A DNA stretch of 64,000 bases, taken from assembly GCF_030813005.1 (NCBI RefSeq), contig NZ_JAUSTU010000003.1, forward strand, positions 226,019 through 290,018, written 5' to 3'. The notes beneath the pieces are model-generated. The model saw only the letters and a list, made by a program, of their open reading frames with translations, was not told where the DNA came from and did no database searches. Every line of letters starts with the position of its first letter. Position 1 is the stretch's first letter. A program made the translations under genes and the position numbers. Shown here in pieces: positions 43,446 through 52,698 of this stretch. The DNA comes from Robertmurraya andreesenii. Lineage in GTDB: Bacteria > Bacillota > Bacilli > Bacillales > Cytobacillaceae.

Positions 43446-45065
43446 TTACTCATGCACTAAATCCCGTTTCTTATAACCGATGAAACCAATAACGATCATG
43501 AAGAGTGCCAATAATTTAATGAGGATTATCGTTCCCCATTTCCATTCTTCAATTGGAACCTTTGGAATATAGCTAAATATATCAAGATTAATGATGAATT
43601 CTGGGATGTCCATCATTTGCCCAAAATAACTAACAAAGAAAGAGAATACTAGATAGCCCCAAATTATGGCCGTCCAACGTGGAAGCCAACCAATTAGAAT
43701 AGCTAAAATACCAATAAAGAAGAATTCTGCTGGTACCCATACAATTCCAGCCTTAGTGATTTCCCACAGACTTAACGGTGTTTCCATCACACTTCGTTGG
43801 GAAAGATAGAGCCCCAATATCGCAGAAAATTGTCCCAGCACCCCTAAAATAAAAGTCAAGATTACATGGCACCAATAGAATTTCGCCCGACTTAATTTAG
43901 TTGCATATAGCTGATCCCAGTGACCTTTCTTTTCTTCGTTGATGAGTTTCATAAGGCTTCCAACAATAAAAACAGTAGTTAATAAAGATAAGACAACAAA
44001 AAGTACGCTCATAAATTGCTCTTGTATGGTGTAATTTGCATTATGAAGGAACATCTGTTTCATCATTTCGCTATCACTAACAAACTCATCCATTTCCTCG
44101 AAAATGGACCCATACATAGCTCCGATGATAAAAATAGAGATGAGCCAGCTAATAATAAATGTCTTTTGCAGCCGTAAAATTAGGCCATGGAGGCTTAGCA
44201 ACCTTTCTTTTGCATGGTCACGACCAGAGCGTTCCGGTAAATATCCACCTCCCATATCACGAGCATGTTCTAAAATATAGGAAAATACTAGGCAAACGAT
44301 ACTGGCAACAACAGCAATGACGATTGGAAGCCAGTCGTCACTAACGTAAACATTTACAAGATAGCTCCATCCGAGTGGGTTGAACCAAGAAGCATCCGGT
44401 GCGCTCATATCAGTCGCCATTCGGATAATGTAAAACAAGCCAAGCGTCAAGAAGCTCAGTCCCCTTGCACCGCCAGCACCAGTAGCTATTTGTACAAAAA
44501 TGAGTGCAATCATAGCCCATAAGAAACCTTGCACTCCTAGTGAAATGGAGTATAACAAATTACCAGAAAAATTTAACCCTGGTATATCTTGAACTTGAAG
44601 CAAAACGGTAGAAAGAGCAATGATTACTACATGTAAGAGTAACATTTCCAGCACGATTGCAGTTGTCTTGGCCAGCCGTCCAACTTGAAAGGAACGGATA
44701 AGCTCTGATATTCCATCATCCTCTTCTTTCCTTGTACGACTAATGACATGCATGATCGATACAATGGCAAATACGAGTGCCGTAAAGAGAATCATTTCAT
44801 GTGCGTACATGGCGCCAATCGTATACGTTTCGGCAGTGGCTGCTGTCGGTCCAAGCATGGCAATCATTACTGGATTTTTCATCGTTTCATACATAGCAAT
44901 CAATCCAGCAGGGTCTTTTCCATACATTTCATACAATGCTGTGGCAAAACCACCTGCAAAAAGACTTAAGGCAATAGCCCAAATGAGGAGCTTGAGCCAA
45001 TCTCTACGTAATGAAAGAAGAAAGAGCATCCCAGTCTTATTAAATAGATTATTCATCCTTCTCAC
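43446..45065 (-). CDS. ABC exporter permease (polyketide/drug type)
   Basis: A 539-aa membrane protein with about twelve helices in two similar halves, as in tetronasin-type drug export permeases: FNKTGMLFLLSLRRDWLKL at the start, GARGLSFLTLGLFYIIRM in the middle, GYLPERSGRDHAKERLLS before the second half. It adjoins the ATPase gene with no gap; the start is GTG at 45065 or the ATG at 45056, the latter better spaced from AGGTG. Together they would export a lipophilic drug or antibiotic. Controlled with the ATPase by the divergent TetR. Confidence 0.88.
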   Translation of the reverse strand: MRRMNNLFNKTGMLFLLSLRRDWLKLLIWAIALSLFAGGFATALYEMYGKDPAGLIAMYETMKNPVMIAMLGPTAATAETYTIGAMYAHEMILFTALVFAIVSIMHVISRTRKEEDDGISELIRSFQVGRLAKTTAIVLEMLLLHVVIIALSTVLLQVQDIPGLNFSGNLLYSISLGVQGFLWAMIALIFVQIATGAGGARGLSFLTLGLFYIIRMATDMSAPDASWFNPLGWSYLVNVYVSDDWLPIVIAVVASIVCLVFSYILEHARDMGGGYLPERSGRDHAKERLLSLHGLILRLQKTFIISWLISIFIIGAMYGSIFEEMDEFVSDSEMMKQMFLHNANYTIQEQFMSVLFVVLSLLTTVFIVGSLMKLINEEKKGHWDQLYATKLSRAKFYWCHVILTFILGVLGQFSAILGLYLSQRSVMETPLSLWEITKAGIVWVPAEFFFIGILAILIGWLPRWTAIIWGYLVFSFFVSYFGQMMDIPEFIINLDIFSYIPKVPIEEWKWGTIILIKLLALFMIVIGFIGYKKRDLVHE

Positions 45066-45947
45066 CTACTTCCCAGTGTAATGACGCATAAACAAGGATT
45101 CAAGAGTCGGTGGGACACTCTCTAGCTTGATTACATGGTATGGCATGATGGCTTCCAGAATGGCTTCAATTTGATCGCTATCTGCTTGAAAAACAGCTTC
45201 CTCTCCATTGATTTCTAGGTTATGCACACCACTCACTTGTTTTAATCCCGTAGGTTCATTACGAGTAGTAATCTTATATTGATAACGAGTTAAATGTCTT
45301 AATTCGTCTAGTGTTCCAGTTTCGATTACTTCTCCTTGACGAATAATCGCAACGCGGTCACATAAGCGCTCGACCTCACTTAAAATATGGCTAGATAGTA
45401 GGATAGACTTCCCTTGATTTCTTAAATTGTCCACTTCCTCTTGAAAAACAGCCTCCATCAGCGGGTCCAGACCACTGGTCGGTTCATCAAAAATATAAAG
45501 TTCCGCATCACTGGCAAGTGCGGCAATAAGCGCAACTTTTTGACGATTTCCCTTTGAATAAGTCCGTGCTTTTTTCTTAGGATCGAGTTGAAATTTTTGA
45601 ATGAGTTCATCGCGTCGGTGATTGTTCTTTGTTCCTTGTAGGCGCATAAAAATATCAATAATTTCACCGCCTGTTAAATTCGGCCAAAGATTTACATCGC
45701 CTGGAACATACGCAAGTTGCTTATGGATTTCAATAGAATCCTTCCAGACATCCTTTCCGAATATCTTGGCCGTTCCCCCACTAGATTTTATTATACCAAG
45801 CAAAATTCGGATGGTAGTCGATTTCCCCGCCCCATTAGGTCCGATAAATCCTAATACTTCACCCTTTTTTAAATCCATCGTTACATTTTTTAAAGCAGCG
45901 GTAGATTTATATTTTTTTTGTAAACCCTTAATTTCTGCGATAATCAT
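45066..45947 (-). CDS. ABC exporter ATP-binding protein
   Basis: A 293-aa ATPase. Walker A is GPNGAGKST near 38, the signature is a divergent TYSKGNRQKVAL near 138, Walker B YIFDEPTSGLDP near 158 and the H-loop LLSSHIL. The C-terminal 75 aa regulate or dimerise, as in drug exporters. First gene of the two-gene operon, preceded by GGAGATGAG and by a palindromic operator. Confidence 0.92.
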   Translation of the reverse strand: MIIAEIKGLQKKYKSTAALKNVTMDLKKGEVLGFIGPNGAGKSTTIRILLGIIKSSGGTAKIFGKDVWKDSIEIHKQLAYVPGDVNLWPNLTGGEIIDIFMRLQGTKNNHRRDELIQKFQLDPKKKARTYSKGNRQKVALIAALASDAELYIFDEPTSGLDPLMEAVFQEEVDNLRNQGKSILLSSHILSEVERLCDRVAIIRQGEVIETGTLDELRHLTRYQYKITTRNEPTGLKQVSGVHNLEINGEEAVFQADSDQIEAILEAIMPYHVIKLESVPPTLESLFMRHYTGK

Positions 45948-45963
45948 TCATCTCATCTCCTAC

Positions 45964-45987
45964 TCCAGAAAATAATTATTTACTGGA
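45964..45987. promoter_or_regulatory. Palindromic operator between ABC exporter and TetR gene
   Basis: A 24-bp palindrome with arms TCCAG...CTGGA around AAATAATTATTT, imperfect at one base pair. It lies 17 bp upstream of the exporter ATPase start, where it would block transcription or initiation. Its size fits the TetR regulator encoded divergently at 46129. Confidence 0.65.
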
Positions 45988-46128
45988 ATTAACTTTATGG
46001 TTCATAATACACACCCAATTATCCAAGAAATCAAATTGTTTTTTACTCTCGTATTTGATTTAGTTCAAAAAATGAAATACTATATATAATTAGAAAATGA
46101 TTGGAAAAGGAAAGAATGTGGTGAAAAA

Positions 46129-46710
46129 ATGAAGAAAAATGGTTTTGATTTAAGACGTGAGAAGAAAATGAAAAATATTGAAGAAGCGATGCTTCAATTG
46201 CTTAATCAAAAGGACATATCAAATATAACGATGGATGAAATCGCAAAAAATGCTGGCGTAAGTAAGGTAACATTATTTAATTATTACAATACAAAAGATA
46301 ATTTAATTAATACCGTAATTCTAAATTTTTTTTCCTCCGTTCAGGAAGAATATGAACGCTTGATTGAAAGTGATTTGCCTTTTGAGCAAACATATAGAGA
46401 AATAACAAAATACAAAATGGAAAAAGTCCTAAGTATGACATCCGTATTTTTCCATAATATGATGCAGCAATATGCAAGTGAAACGACCTTTTTTGATAAG
46501 AATGCTCAAGAAACGAGTGATCAATTGATATTAAGATTATTCCAAAAGGGGCGTAAAGAAGGAAAAGTTAATCCGGCTTACACTGATGAGGTTTTACTAA
46601 CGTTTATGCATATTTTCACGGAGGGATTAAAGAGTCCTTCGATTAATAGTAATCATATGATGAAATATGGCGATCAAATTTCTCAAATATTTTTGAATGG
46701 TTTGCGTTGA
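46129..46710 (+). CDS. TetR-family repressor of the ABC exporter
   Basis: A 193-aa regulator: N-terminal helix-turn-helix ITMDEIAKNAGVSKVTLFNY near 35-54 with the typical NYYNTKDNLI, and a ligand domain behind it. Divergent from the exporter operon with a 24-bp palindrome between them, so it most likely represses the exporter until a substrate binds. Start ATG at 46129. Confidence 0.88.
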   Translation: MKKNGFDLRREKKMKNIEEAMLQLLNQKDISNITMDEIAKNAGVSKVTLFNYYNTKDNLINTVILNFFSSVQEEYERLIESDLPFEQTYREITKYKMEKVLSMTSVFFHNMMQQYASETTFFDKNAQETSDQLILRLFQKGRKEGKVNPAYTDEVLLTFMHIFTEGLKSPSINSNHMMKYGDQISQIFLNGLR

Positions 46711-46892
46711 AAGTTTGAAGTTATCCCCCCTGCAACATAACCAAAATTCATACGTCTATGATATAAACGAATATTCTTTGGGAAGTTTCAGTGGAAATCA
46801 ATGGGAATCATTTTGGAGAATTTATTCTAGAGGTAAAATAGTTTTTTGATTTGGCTAAACTTGTCTTAATATATTAGGTGGTGTGGTGTGGT

Positions 46893-47279
46893 GTGAGAAT
46901 TCGAAGGGAATTATTAACTTTGTTTTTAGTTCTTTCCCTTTTAGCGGGGTGCGGGGCTGATGGTGGAAAAGTATCAGCAAGAGATGTATTAAAACAAAAT
47001 TCAGATGCGGATATTTTTCAGTATGATGGATTTATTTATAGTAATATGACGGATGTTGAGTGGTTCCAAAAAGAAAAGGAAAGGTATGTCAAACATCATT
47101 TATTAGGTGAAATTAAAAAACAATCGACAAGTCGTTTTGGATTTAAAGATTTGACCGCAACTAAGTTGCCTATTGGTACAAAGTTATACTTGTCAAGCGA
47201 GAATGAAAGAGATTTGGGAATTATAATCGTCGAAAACGAAGAAACAGATTTGTATTATATGAAACTACTTGAGGGTTAA
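46893..47279 (+). CDS. Small lipoprotein (paralogue of the 56.6 kb protein)
   Basis: A 128-aa protein with lipoprotein signal LLTLFLVLSLLAGC. The mature part has FQYDGFIYSNMTDVEWFQKE, GEIKKQS and ATKLPIGTKLYLSSE. The protein at 56640-57011 has the same blocks (YEGRIYSNITELDWFEKEKN, SATKLPKGTALYHTND), so the two are paralogues of an unnamed family. The GTG at 46893 is preferred because it gives a clean signal peptide; a run of GGTGT repeats precedes it. Confidence 0.7.
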   Translation: MRIRRELLTLFLVLSLLAGCGADGGKVSARDVLKQNSDADIFQYDGFIYSNMTDVEWFQKEKERYVKHHLLGEIKKQSTSRFGFKDLTATKLPIGTKLYLSSENERDLGIIIVENEETDLYYMKLLEG

Positions 47280-47371
47280 ACCAATGAATAGATGAAAAAA
47301 TATATTTAAACAACCGGGTGCGTTTCTGCATTTAGCAGGAACGCATTTTTACTAAAGAGGCCGTTTATTTT

Positions 47372-47683
47372 TTGATTCCTGGAGAAGTTGCGGTTAAGGA
47401 AGTAAAAGAAGAATCAGGATTTGATGTTAAAGCCGTAAAATTGATTGCTGTGCTCGACAAAAAATGTCATCCACATCTACCTTCTCCTTATCACGTTTAC
47501 AAAATGTTTATTCAATGTGAAATCATTGGTGGACAACCAAAAGAAGGTATCGAAACAACTGCGGTTGAATTTTTTGCAGTGAGTGAACTACCTTCATTAT
47601 CGATAGCAAGGAATACAGAGTCACAGATTCAATTAGCATTTAAACATTTACATCATACTCAAGAACCTGTTTATTTTGATTGA
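47372..47683 (+). pseudogene. NUDIX hydrolase remnant, N-terminus lost
   Basis: The frame holds the second half of a NUDIX box, EVAVKEVKEESGFDV, followed by LIAVLDKKCHP, YKMFIQCEIIGGQ and ETTAVEFFAVSELPSLSI, as in ADP-sugar NUDIX proteins. The first half of the box (GGxxExGE) and the 60-80 residues before it are gone; IPGE is directly joined to EVAVKE. No ribosome site. Inactive by inspection. Confidence 0.75.
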
Positions 47684-47703
47684 TATAACATTTTCATACA
47701 ATT

Positions 47704-47756
47704 CTTCAACAAAAGTGGCGATAATCCAAGAAGGGTTATCGCTACTTTTGTTGAAG
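47704..47756. terminator. Long inverted repeat, terminator-like
   Basis: Two 21-nt arms (CTTCAACAAAAGTGGCGATAA and its complement) with one mismatch enclose an 11-nt loop. There is no long U-tract, so it may act in mRNA stability or be the relic of a mobile repeat. It follows the NUDIX remnant. Confidence 0.5.
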
Positions 47757-47786
47757 TAATTCAGCGAACGAGGTAGTTTAGTAAAG

Positions 47787-47826
47787 TGGCCAGATTGATC
47801 TTTCTTCAGCAATCGGCCATTTTTTA
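47787..47826 (+). terminator. Terminator
   Basis: TGGCC-GATTG pairs with CAATC-GGCCA, followed by TTTTTT on the plus strand; it is the second hairpin after the NUDIX remnant. Confidence 0.75.
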
Positions 47827-47846
47827 ATAAGGTAAGAGGAGTTGTA

Positions 47847-48139
47847 TTGGCAATGAAACAAAATAACCAGAAGAAGCTTTACAAGCTGCATTAATGACTG
47901 GTCTTAACTTTGCTGTTAAGGCTAATATTTGTAAATTGATTGGTGAGGAAACTCCATATGATAAAAGGGATAAAATTGAGGAATATCTATCTGAGCTAAA
48001 TAAAACGGATATACCAATAGAATTAATATTAATCTCTTCCTGGCGTGCTATTTTAAAGGAGATTTCTACTAATCAAATCTCACCTGAACAAGGGCAGCAG
48101 TTGATAAAGTGGATATTTAAAAGGGATAATAAAAATTAA
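47847..48139 (+). pseudogene. Small protein gene with probable 1-bp frameshift
   Basis: A ribosome site GAGGAG and TTG/ATG start (47847/47853) begin MAMKQNN, then the frame stops. One base shift at about 47867 joins it to an open frame reading PEEALQAALMTGLNFAVKAN and continuing to 48139 (in total about 96 codons). The join would be restored by one extra C in the CC run. Translation from the internal ATG at 47894 would give an 81-aa protein, but no ribosome site precedes it. Family unknown; no membrane segment. Confidence 0.5.
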
Positions 48140-48267
48140 TTATCCCTTTTTGTCGTTCTTCAACTAAACTGATTTCGTTAGGAAAAATGGTATCTAACGA
48201 TCGCCACTAAATTTCTTTCTTATCCATCCGTTTACTTATTCAATTGAACTAGCTTACTAAATTGCAA

Positions 48268-49167
48268 TCAAACTAGCCGTGCATGATTCCCCAATAAGGT
48301 TCCATTGTTAGACATTTCAATAAATTCTTTCAAAGATGTAGACATATATTTATCTTTCCGATAGATGAAGAGCGTATGGACTTTTCCGAATTGGCTTGGA
48401 ATAGAGTGTAATAGGAGATGAGCCTCTTTTACATACTTTTCTACCACACTACGAGGAAGTAAGCTAATCCCCAGCCCTGCCGATACACAACCAATAATTC
48501 CATCAAGGGTTCCAAGTTCCATGATTTTTTCCGGAATAACCCCCTCAGATTGTAACCATTCTTCAAATCTTGTTCGGTATGAACAACCACTACGGAATAC
48601 TAGTATCGTTCGATATTGAATTTCCTTTATCGAAGACAATGGTGGATTGAACGAATTCGTGACAAGTACTAACTCTTCTTCTATTACAATCTTACAAGTG
48701 AGATCAGGATGTTCAATGGGCCCTGCAACGAAAGCTCCATCTAGTTCGTATTGTAAGACACCTTGAACATTTTGTTCGGTTGTGCCCGTTTTTAATGTAA
48801 AATCGACCGTTGGGTACTCACGATGAAACTTTGAAAGTAATGTCGGTAATCGAACCGCGGCAGTTGTTTCCATAGAACCAATTACCAAGGGGCCTTTTGG
48901 TGTTTGATCATCACTTATCGCGATTTTAACTTCATCGATTAGTTTGAATATTTCATCTGTATACGAAAGTAGTACCTTTCCTTTATCCGTTAGAGTAGTC
49001 CCCCGATTATGACGATAGAATAGTTTTGTTTGAAGTTCTGATTCTAATTGCTGAATTCTTGCTGTTAGATTTGATTGTGCGTAGTTTAGTTCTCTTGCTG
49101 CTTTTGATATACTTCCCAACGTTGCAACCGCTTGAAAAAATTTTAATACCTGTAAATCTATAGACAT
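48268..49167 (-). CDS. LysR-family transcriptional regulator
   Basis: A 299-aa regulator with N-terminal winged helix (LKFFQAVATLGSISKAAREL, QSNLTARIQQLESEL) and a C-terminal substrate-binding domain opening LVIGSMETTAAVRLP near 95. Divergent from the MFS transporter 130 bp away; the LysR class usually controls the divergent neighbour, here the transporter and tautomerase. Intact. Confidence 0.9.
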   Translation of the reverse strand: MSIDLQVLKFFQAVATLGSISKAARELNYAQSNLTARIQQLESELQTKLFYRHNRGTTLTDKGKVLLSYTDEIFKLIDEVKIAISDDQTPKGPLVIGSMETTAAVRLPTLLSKFHREYPTVDFTLKTGTTEQNVQGVLQYELDGAFVAGPIEHPDLTCKIVIEEELVLVTNSFNPPLSSIKEIQYRTILVFRSGCSYRTRFEEWLQSEGVIPEKIMELGTLDGIIGCVSAGLGISLLPRSVVEKYVKEAHLLLHSIPSQFGKVHTLFIYRKDKYMSTSLKEFIEMSNNGTLLGNHARLV

Positions 49168-49295
49168 CCTCTCTTCCCCCCTTTTGATATATAAAAAACT
49201 GATGGCTTCATATCAATTTTAAGTATTGTACCATATAACCAAAAGCAGATAAGATAAATATGGAAGTAGATATTATTTTAATCAGGGGTGAAGAA

Positions 49296-50483
49296 TTGAA
49301 TCATCGTCCTTTTCTCTTTCTGATTGGGGGAATTTTTTCATTAATGATCGCAATGGGAATTGGAAGATTTGCTTATACCCCCATTCTTCCATTGATGCAA
49401 AATGCTCTTTCGTTTTCTGATGCTATGGCCGGCTACCTTGCATCAAGTAATTACGCAGGTTACTTGGTTGGAGCGATTTTAGCAGGAGTTCTCCCTTTGA
49501 AAAAGCATAGAACCTTTTATTTAAGGATAAGCCTCGTATTAAGCGTTTTTACAACATTCAGCATGGGGCTTGCCCACTTCTATTTTCAGATGCTTTTAAT
49601 TCGCTTTATTTCTGGAGTGGCAAGTGCGTTCATTTTTGTTTTAGCTTCAAGTATTGTTCTAGATAAACTGGCTGCCAGCGGTAAAACAAATTGGTCAGGC
49701 TTATTTTATGCAGGGGTTGGATGTGGGATCTTTTTCTCTACGCTCTTCATTCCAAGTTTAAGCAATTTATTTGAGTGGGAAGGTGTATGGATCGGACTAG
49801 CCATTATTAGCGCAATTCTTACTATCTTCGTTTGGATTTGGCTCAAAGATTCCAATAATGCGGTTATAAAAAGGGATGAACAAATAGTTGTTACACAAGT
49901 ACCTCCTCTCAAATGGCTTCCTTGGTTAGTTATCGCTTATGGACTAGAAGGGTTAGGTTACATTGTAACAGGGACATTTATTGTATCTATTGCCGAAAAG
50001 ACCTCTACCTTTAGCAGTGACCCTGCGTTTGTATGGATGGTTGTTGGCTTAGGTGCCATTCCATCCTGTATCATCTGGTCAACACTTGCTAATAAATGGG
50101 GATTTGTCAAATCATTAATGTTTTCAATGACATTACAAGCCCTAGGTATTGTACTACCTGTCTTATGGTTGTCTCAAACCAGTTTGATGTTCAGTGCATT
50201 CCTATTTGGAGCTACATTTATGGGAATTACCACACTTGCTACAACATTGGTGCGCCAAATGAATCCAACAAATAGCAGTCGAATCATTGGTTACTTAACC
50301 GCTATTTATGCAGTTGGCCAAATGATTGGGCCAGCAATTGCTGGAATTCTATCATCTTATACTCAAAGTTATGATACTGCCTTGGTAGGTGCTGCATGTG
50401 CTGTATTAATTGGAGCGGTCTTACTTGTAAATGGAATTCGATATGATCAAGTTCCAAAAATAGGTACTTCTCCATTAAAATAA
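49296..50483 (+). CDS. MFS transporter, YbfB/YjiJ family
   Basis: A 395-aa permease with 12 membrane helices. It begins FLFLIGGIFSLMIAMGIGRF and AYTPILPLMQ, the YbfB/YjiJ hallmark. The TTG at 49296 follows AGGGGTG; an earlier ATG at 49260 lacks a ribosome site and adds a non-hydrophobic head. The tautomerase gene follows by 22 bp, so both are probably one operon under the LysR protein. Substrate unknown, perhaps an aromatic or keto acid. Confidence 0.85.
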   Translation: MNHRPFLFLIGGIFSLMIAMGIGRFAYTPILPLMQNALSFSDAMAGYLASSNYAGYLVGAILAGVLPLKKHRTFYLRISLVLSVFTTFSMGLAHFYFQMLLIRFISGVASAFIFVLASSIVLDKLAASGKTNWSGLFYAGVGCGIFFSTLFIPSLSNLFEWEGVWIGLAIISAILTIFVWIWLKDSNNAVIKRDEQIVVTQVPPLKWLPWLVIAYGLEGLGYIVTGTFIVSIAEKTSTFSSDPAFVWMVVGLGAIPSCIIWSTLANKWGFVKSLMFSMTLQALGIVLPVLWLSQTSLMFSAFLFGATFMGITTLATTLVRQMNPTNSSRIIGYLTAIYAVGQMIGPAIAGILSSYTQSYDTALVGAACAVLIGAVLLVNGIRYDQVPKIGTSPLK

Positions 50484-50504
50484 AATTGAAAGAGGGTTAT
50501 TTTA

Positions 50505-50708
50505 ATGCCATACGTAAATATTAAAATTACCAATGAAGGTGTTACTCCAGAAAAAAAAGCTGAGCTGATTAAAGGAGCGACACAATTGCTTGTGGATGTT
50601 TTAGGGAAAAATCCAAATACAACCGTTGTTGTTATTGATGAAGTGGATACCGATAATTGGGGCATTGCAGGGGAAACCGTAACTGAGCGTAGAAAAAATG
50701 GTCAATGA
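50505..50708 (+). CDS. 4-Oxalocrotonate tautomerase-family enzyme
   Basis: A 67-aa tautomerase subunit. Pro2 becomes the N-terminal catalytic Pro after Met removal (MPYVNIKITNEGVTPEKKAE); the strand NTTVVVIDEVDTDNWGIAG is typical. It converts enol and keto acids in aromatic breakdown. Good ribosome site (AGAGGG). It ends in a hairpin terminator at 50745-50783. Confidence 0.9.
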   Translation: MPYVNIKITNEGVTPEKKAELIKGATQLLVDVLGKNPNTTVVVIDEVDTDNWGIAGETVTERRKNGQ

Positions 50709-50744
50709 TCAACTGTATTGCTGGAAAAATTGATTTAACTTCAG

Positions 50745-50783
50745 AAAGAGAAGAAATGACCTTGAACAATTTCTTCTCTTTTC
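50745..50783 (+). terminator. Terminator of the MFS-tautomerase operon
   Basis: AAAGAGAAGAAAT pairs with ATTTCTTCTCTTT around an 11-nt loop, with TC-rich tail on the plus strand. Confidence 0.7.
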
Positions 50784-50857
50784 TTGATAGAGGTTTTGAC
50801 TATTAAAGGGATTGTGCAATTCATTGGCTGTAATCACCCACCCATCCTTATTTCCGA

Positions 50858-51193
50858 TTATTGACGTGGTGCTAATAATATGACTGCTACACCAATTAAA
50901 CATATGCCTGCACCGACCCAATCGTACAAATCAGGTGTTTTTCTATCAATTCCCCATCCCCAAAGTACAGAAAGAACAATAAATACTCCTCCGTAGGCAG
51001 CATAAACTCTACCGAACGATGGAAAGGATTGAAATGTAGCAATAACACCATATAGAGCTAAGGCTATTCCTCCACCGATTCCCCAATAATAGGCTTTTCC
51101 TTCTCTTAACCATAGCCAAATCATATATCCCCCACCGATTTCTGCTAAGCCTGCAAGTATAAACAAAAATATGGCATACAGTATTTTGACCAC
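50858..51193 (-). CDS. YnfA-family (UPF0060) membrane protein
   Basis: A 111-aa protein with four membrane helices: FILAGLAEIGGGYMIWLWLR, GGIALALYGVIATFQ, GRVYAAYGGVFIVLSVLWGW and DWVGAGICLIGVAVILLAPR. Matches the UPF0060 pattern from end to end. Related in fold to small multidrug transporters; function unsettled. Confidence 0.92.
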   Translation of the reverse strand: MVKILYAIFLFILAGLAEIGGGYMIWLWLREGKAYYWGIGGGIALALYGVIATFQSFPSFGRVYAAYGGVFIVLSVLWGWGIDRKTPDLYDWVGAGICLIGVAVILLAPRQ

Positions 51194-51392
51194 TTCCTAA
51201 AACAGTATTGTGTATCAAAACATATTATAACTTATTTTTGTATTACACTGCTCCTTTGTTAGCTCTTGCTGCTCTCTACTTTGGATTCCACCGAATACTG
51301 AATGTAAGTTGGAGTGATGGATCATAATCAAGGGAAACCCCATAAGAATTTCCCTTGTTCTTTTCCAAGTTGGTTTATTCAGGAATGTCTGT

Positions 51393-51572
51393 CTACTTTT
51401 TAAAAATAGTTGTATTTTCAATACGAATCGACAAAACTTCTCCACATTTTAGACAAAATGTGAAAATCTTGTTTGAACCACTCAAGGACATTTTGCTTGG
51501 TTTAACAGGCATATAATCTGTAGCTTCTACGAATTCAGTACCACCACATTTAAGGCATTTTTTATCCTCCAT
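51393..51572 (-). CDS. Small zinc-ribbon protein
   Basis: A 59-aa protein with two Cys pairs, CLKCGG at 6-11 and CLKCGEV at 41-47, forming one zinc ribbon. The ATG at 51572 follows GGGAGGAAAG; an earlier start would include this ribosome site. Function unknown. Confidence 0.65.
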   Translation of the reverse strand: MEDKKCLKCGGTEFVEATDYMPVKPSKMSLSGSNKIFTFCLKCGEVLSIRIENTTIFKK

Positions 51573-51781
51573 ATTCACTTTCCTCCCTAATATATTATTC
51601 ATGCATCAATCTTTCTACTCTCTTAAGTACGGTTTTAGCTCCGTTAGGTTTCAAAAGTTTTCATGATTATAGACAACCGAATATGAACAGCGAATACACA
51701 TTGAAATTGAAAAACGGGAACAATTATGGATATCTGTCATTTCAACTCAAATTTTTCATACAATAAATTTGGGGTGATTAA

Positions 51782-52222
51782 ATGCCGAGAGTAGCATATC
51801 GAGATGCGGATATTGACTTAATAGCAAGGATGATGAGAGCAGAAGCTGAAGGGGAAGGAAATCAAGGCATGCTATATGTGGGAAATGTCATTGTCAATCG
51901 TCTAGTCGCAAATTGTTTGGATTTTAAAGGTTTGAGATCAGTGGAAGATGTCATTTTTCAGGTTCAAGGTGGAAATTATTCTTTTGAAGCTGTTCAAAAA
52001 GGGAATCTATTCTACAACCCTGCAAGGGCGAATGAACGAAGGTTAGCTCGACAAGTATTAGAGTATTGGAGAAATCACCCAGGAAAATATGCCCTTTGGT
52101 ATTTTAACCCATATGCACCATGCCCTCCTACATGGTACGGTCAGCCTTTTGCTGGTCAGTTTAAAAATCACTGCTATTATGAACCAGCTCCTGGAACATG
52201 TGAAGGTGTTTATATTGGTTAG
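51782..52222 (+). CDS. cwlJ: Spore cortex-lytic hydrolase, CwlJ type
   Basis: A 146-aa SleB/CwlJ-like hydrolase that degrades spore cortex peptidoglycan in germination. LIARMMRAEAEGEGNQGMLY carries the catalytic Glu near 21; VGNVIVNRLV, ALWYFNPYAPCPPTW and CYYEPAPGTCEGVY complete the fold. There is no signal peptide, as in CwlJ, which is placed in the coat by the mother cell. Good evidence for a spore former. Confidence 0.9.
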   Translation: MPRVAYRDADIDLIARMMRAEAEGEGNQGMLYVGNVIVNRLVANCLDFKGLRSVEDVIFQVQGGNYSFEAVQKGNLFYNPARANERRLARQVLEYWRNHPGKYALWYFNPYAPCPPTWYGQPFAGQFKNHCYYEPAPGTCEGVYIG

Positions 52223-52249
52223 TTTGCTATGCTTTATTTCAATATGGGC

Positions 52250-52295
52250 AGAAACCAACTTTTTCCATGGGGGAGTTGGTTTCTTCTATTTTTTC
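52250..52295 (+). terminator. cwlJ terminator
   Basis: GAAACCAACT pairs with AGTTGGTTTC, followed by TTCTATTTTTT. It stands between cwlJ and the convergent VOC gene. Confidence 0.8.
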
Positions 52296-52650
52296 AATAT
52301 TTCTTTTGTATTAGTCCAAAACCAATTCCCGTAGGATCAATTAAGAAGGCAAGAAAAAATTCATCAAACTGCATCTTTTCTCTTACGATCATTGCCCCAT
52401 TTTCCTTAGCTTTAGAGATAGCTGCATCCATTGAAACTACCTCTATTTGGATGCGTGTTCCGTGAGGGTAATCGGAAGGACCTTTACTGATACCGCCCAT
52501 AATTCCTTTATTGTCGGAGCCTTTAACGTCAGACATTGCCCAGTAATCCCAATGCGGCTCAGAAAATTCCCATCCAAAAACATTTGAATAGAACTTAACT
52601 GCTTTTTCTGGTTCCTGACTGCTTATTTCAAATCCAACAATTTTACCCAC
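52294..52650 (-). CDS. VOC-family (glyoxalase fold) protein
   Basis: A 118-aa protein of the glyoxalase/bleomycin resistance fold: VGFEISSQEPEKAVKFYSNV with FGWEF at the start, IQIEVVSMDAAISKAKENGA in the second half and FLIDPTGIGFGLIQ at the end. Substrate unknown. The start ATG follows GGAGG. Confidence 0.85.
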   Translation of the reverse strand: MGKIVGFEISSQEPEKAVKFYSNVFGWEFSEPHWDYWAMSDVKGSDNKGIMGGISKGPSDYPHGTRIQIEVVSMDAAISKAKENGAMIVREKMQFDEFFLAFLIDPTGIGFGLIQKKY

Positions 52651-52698
52651 TTTATTTCCTCCTTTGTGCTACAAATTAAAATCCAGCATATTCAACAA

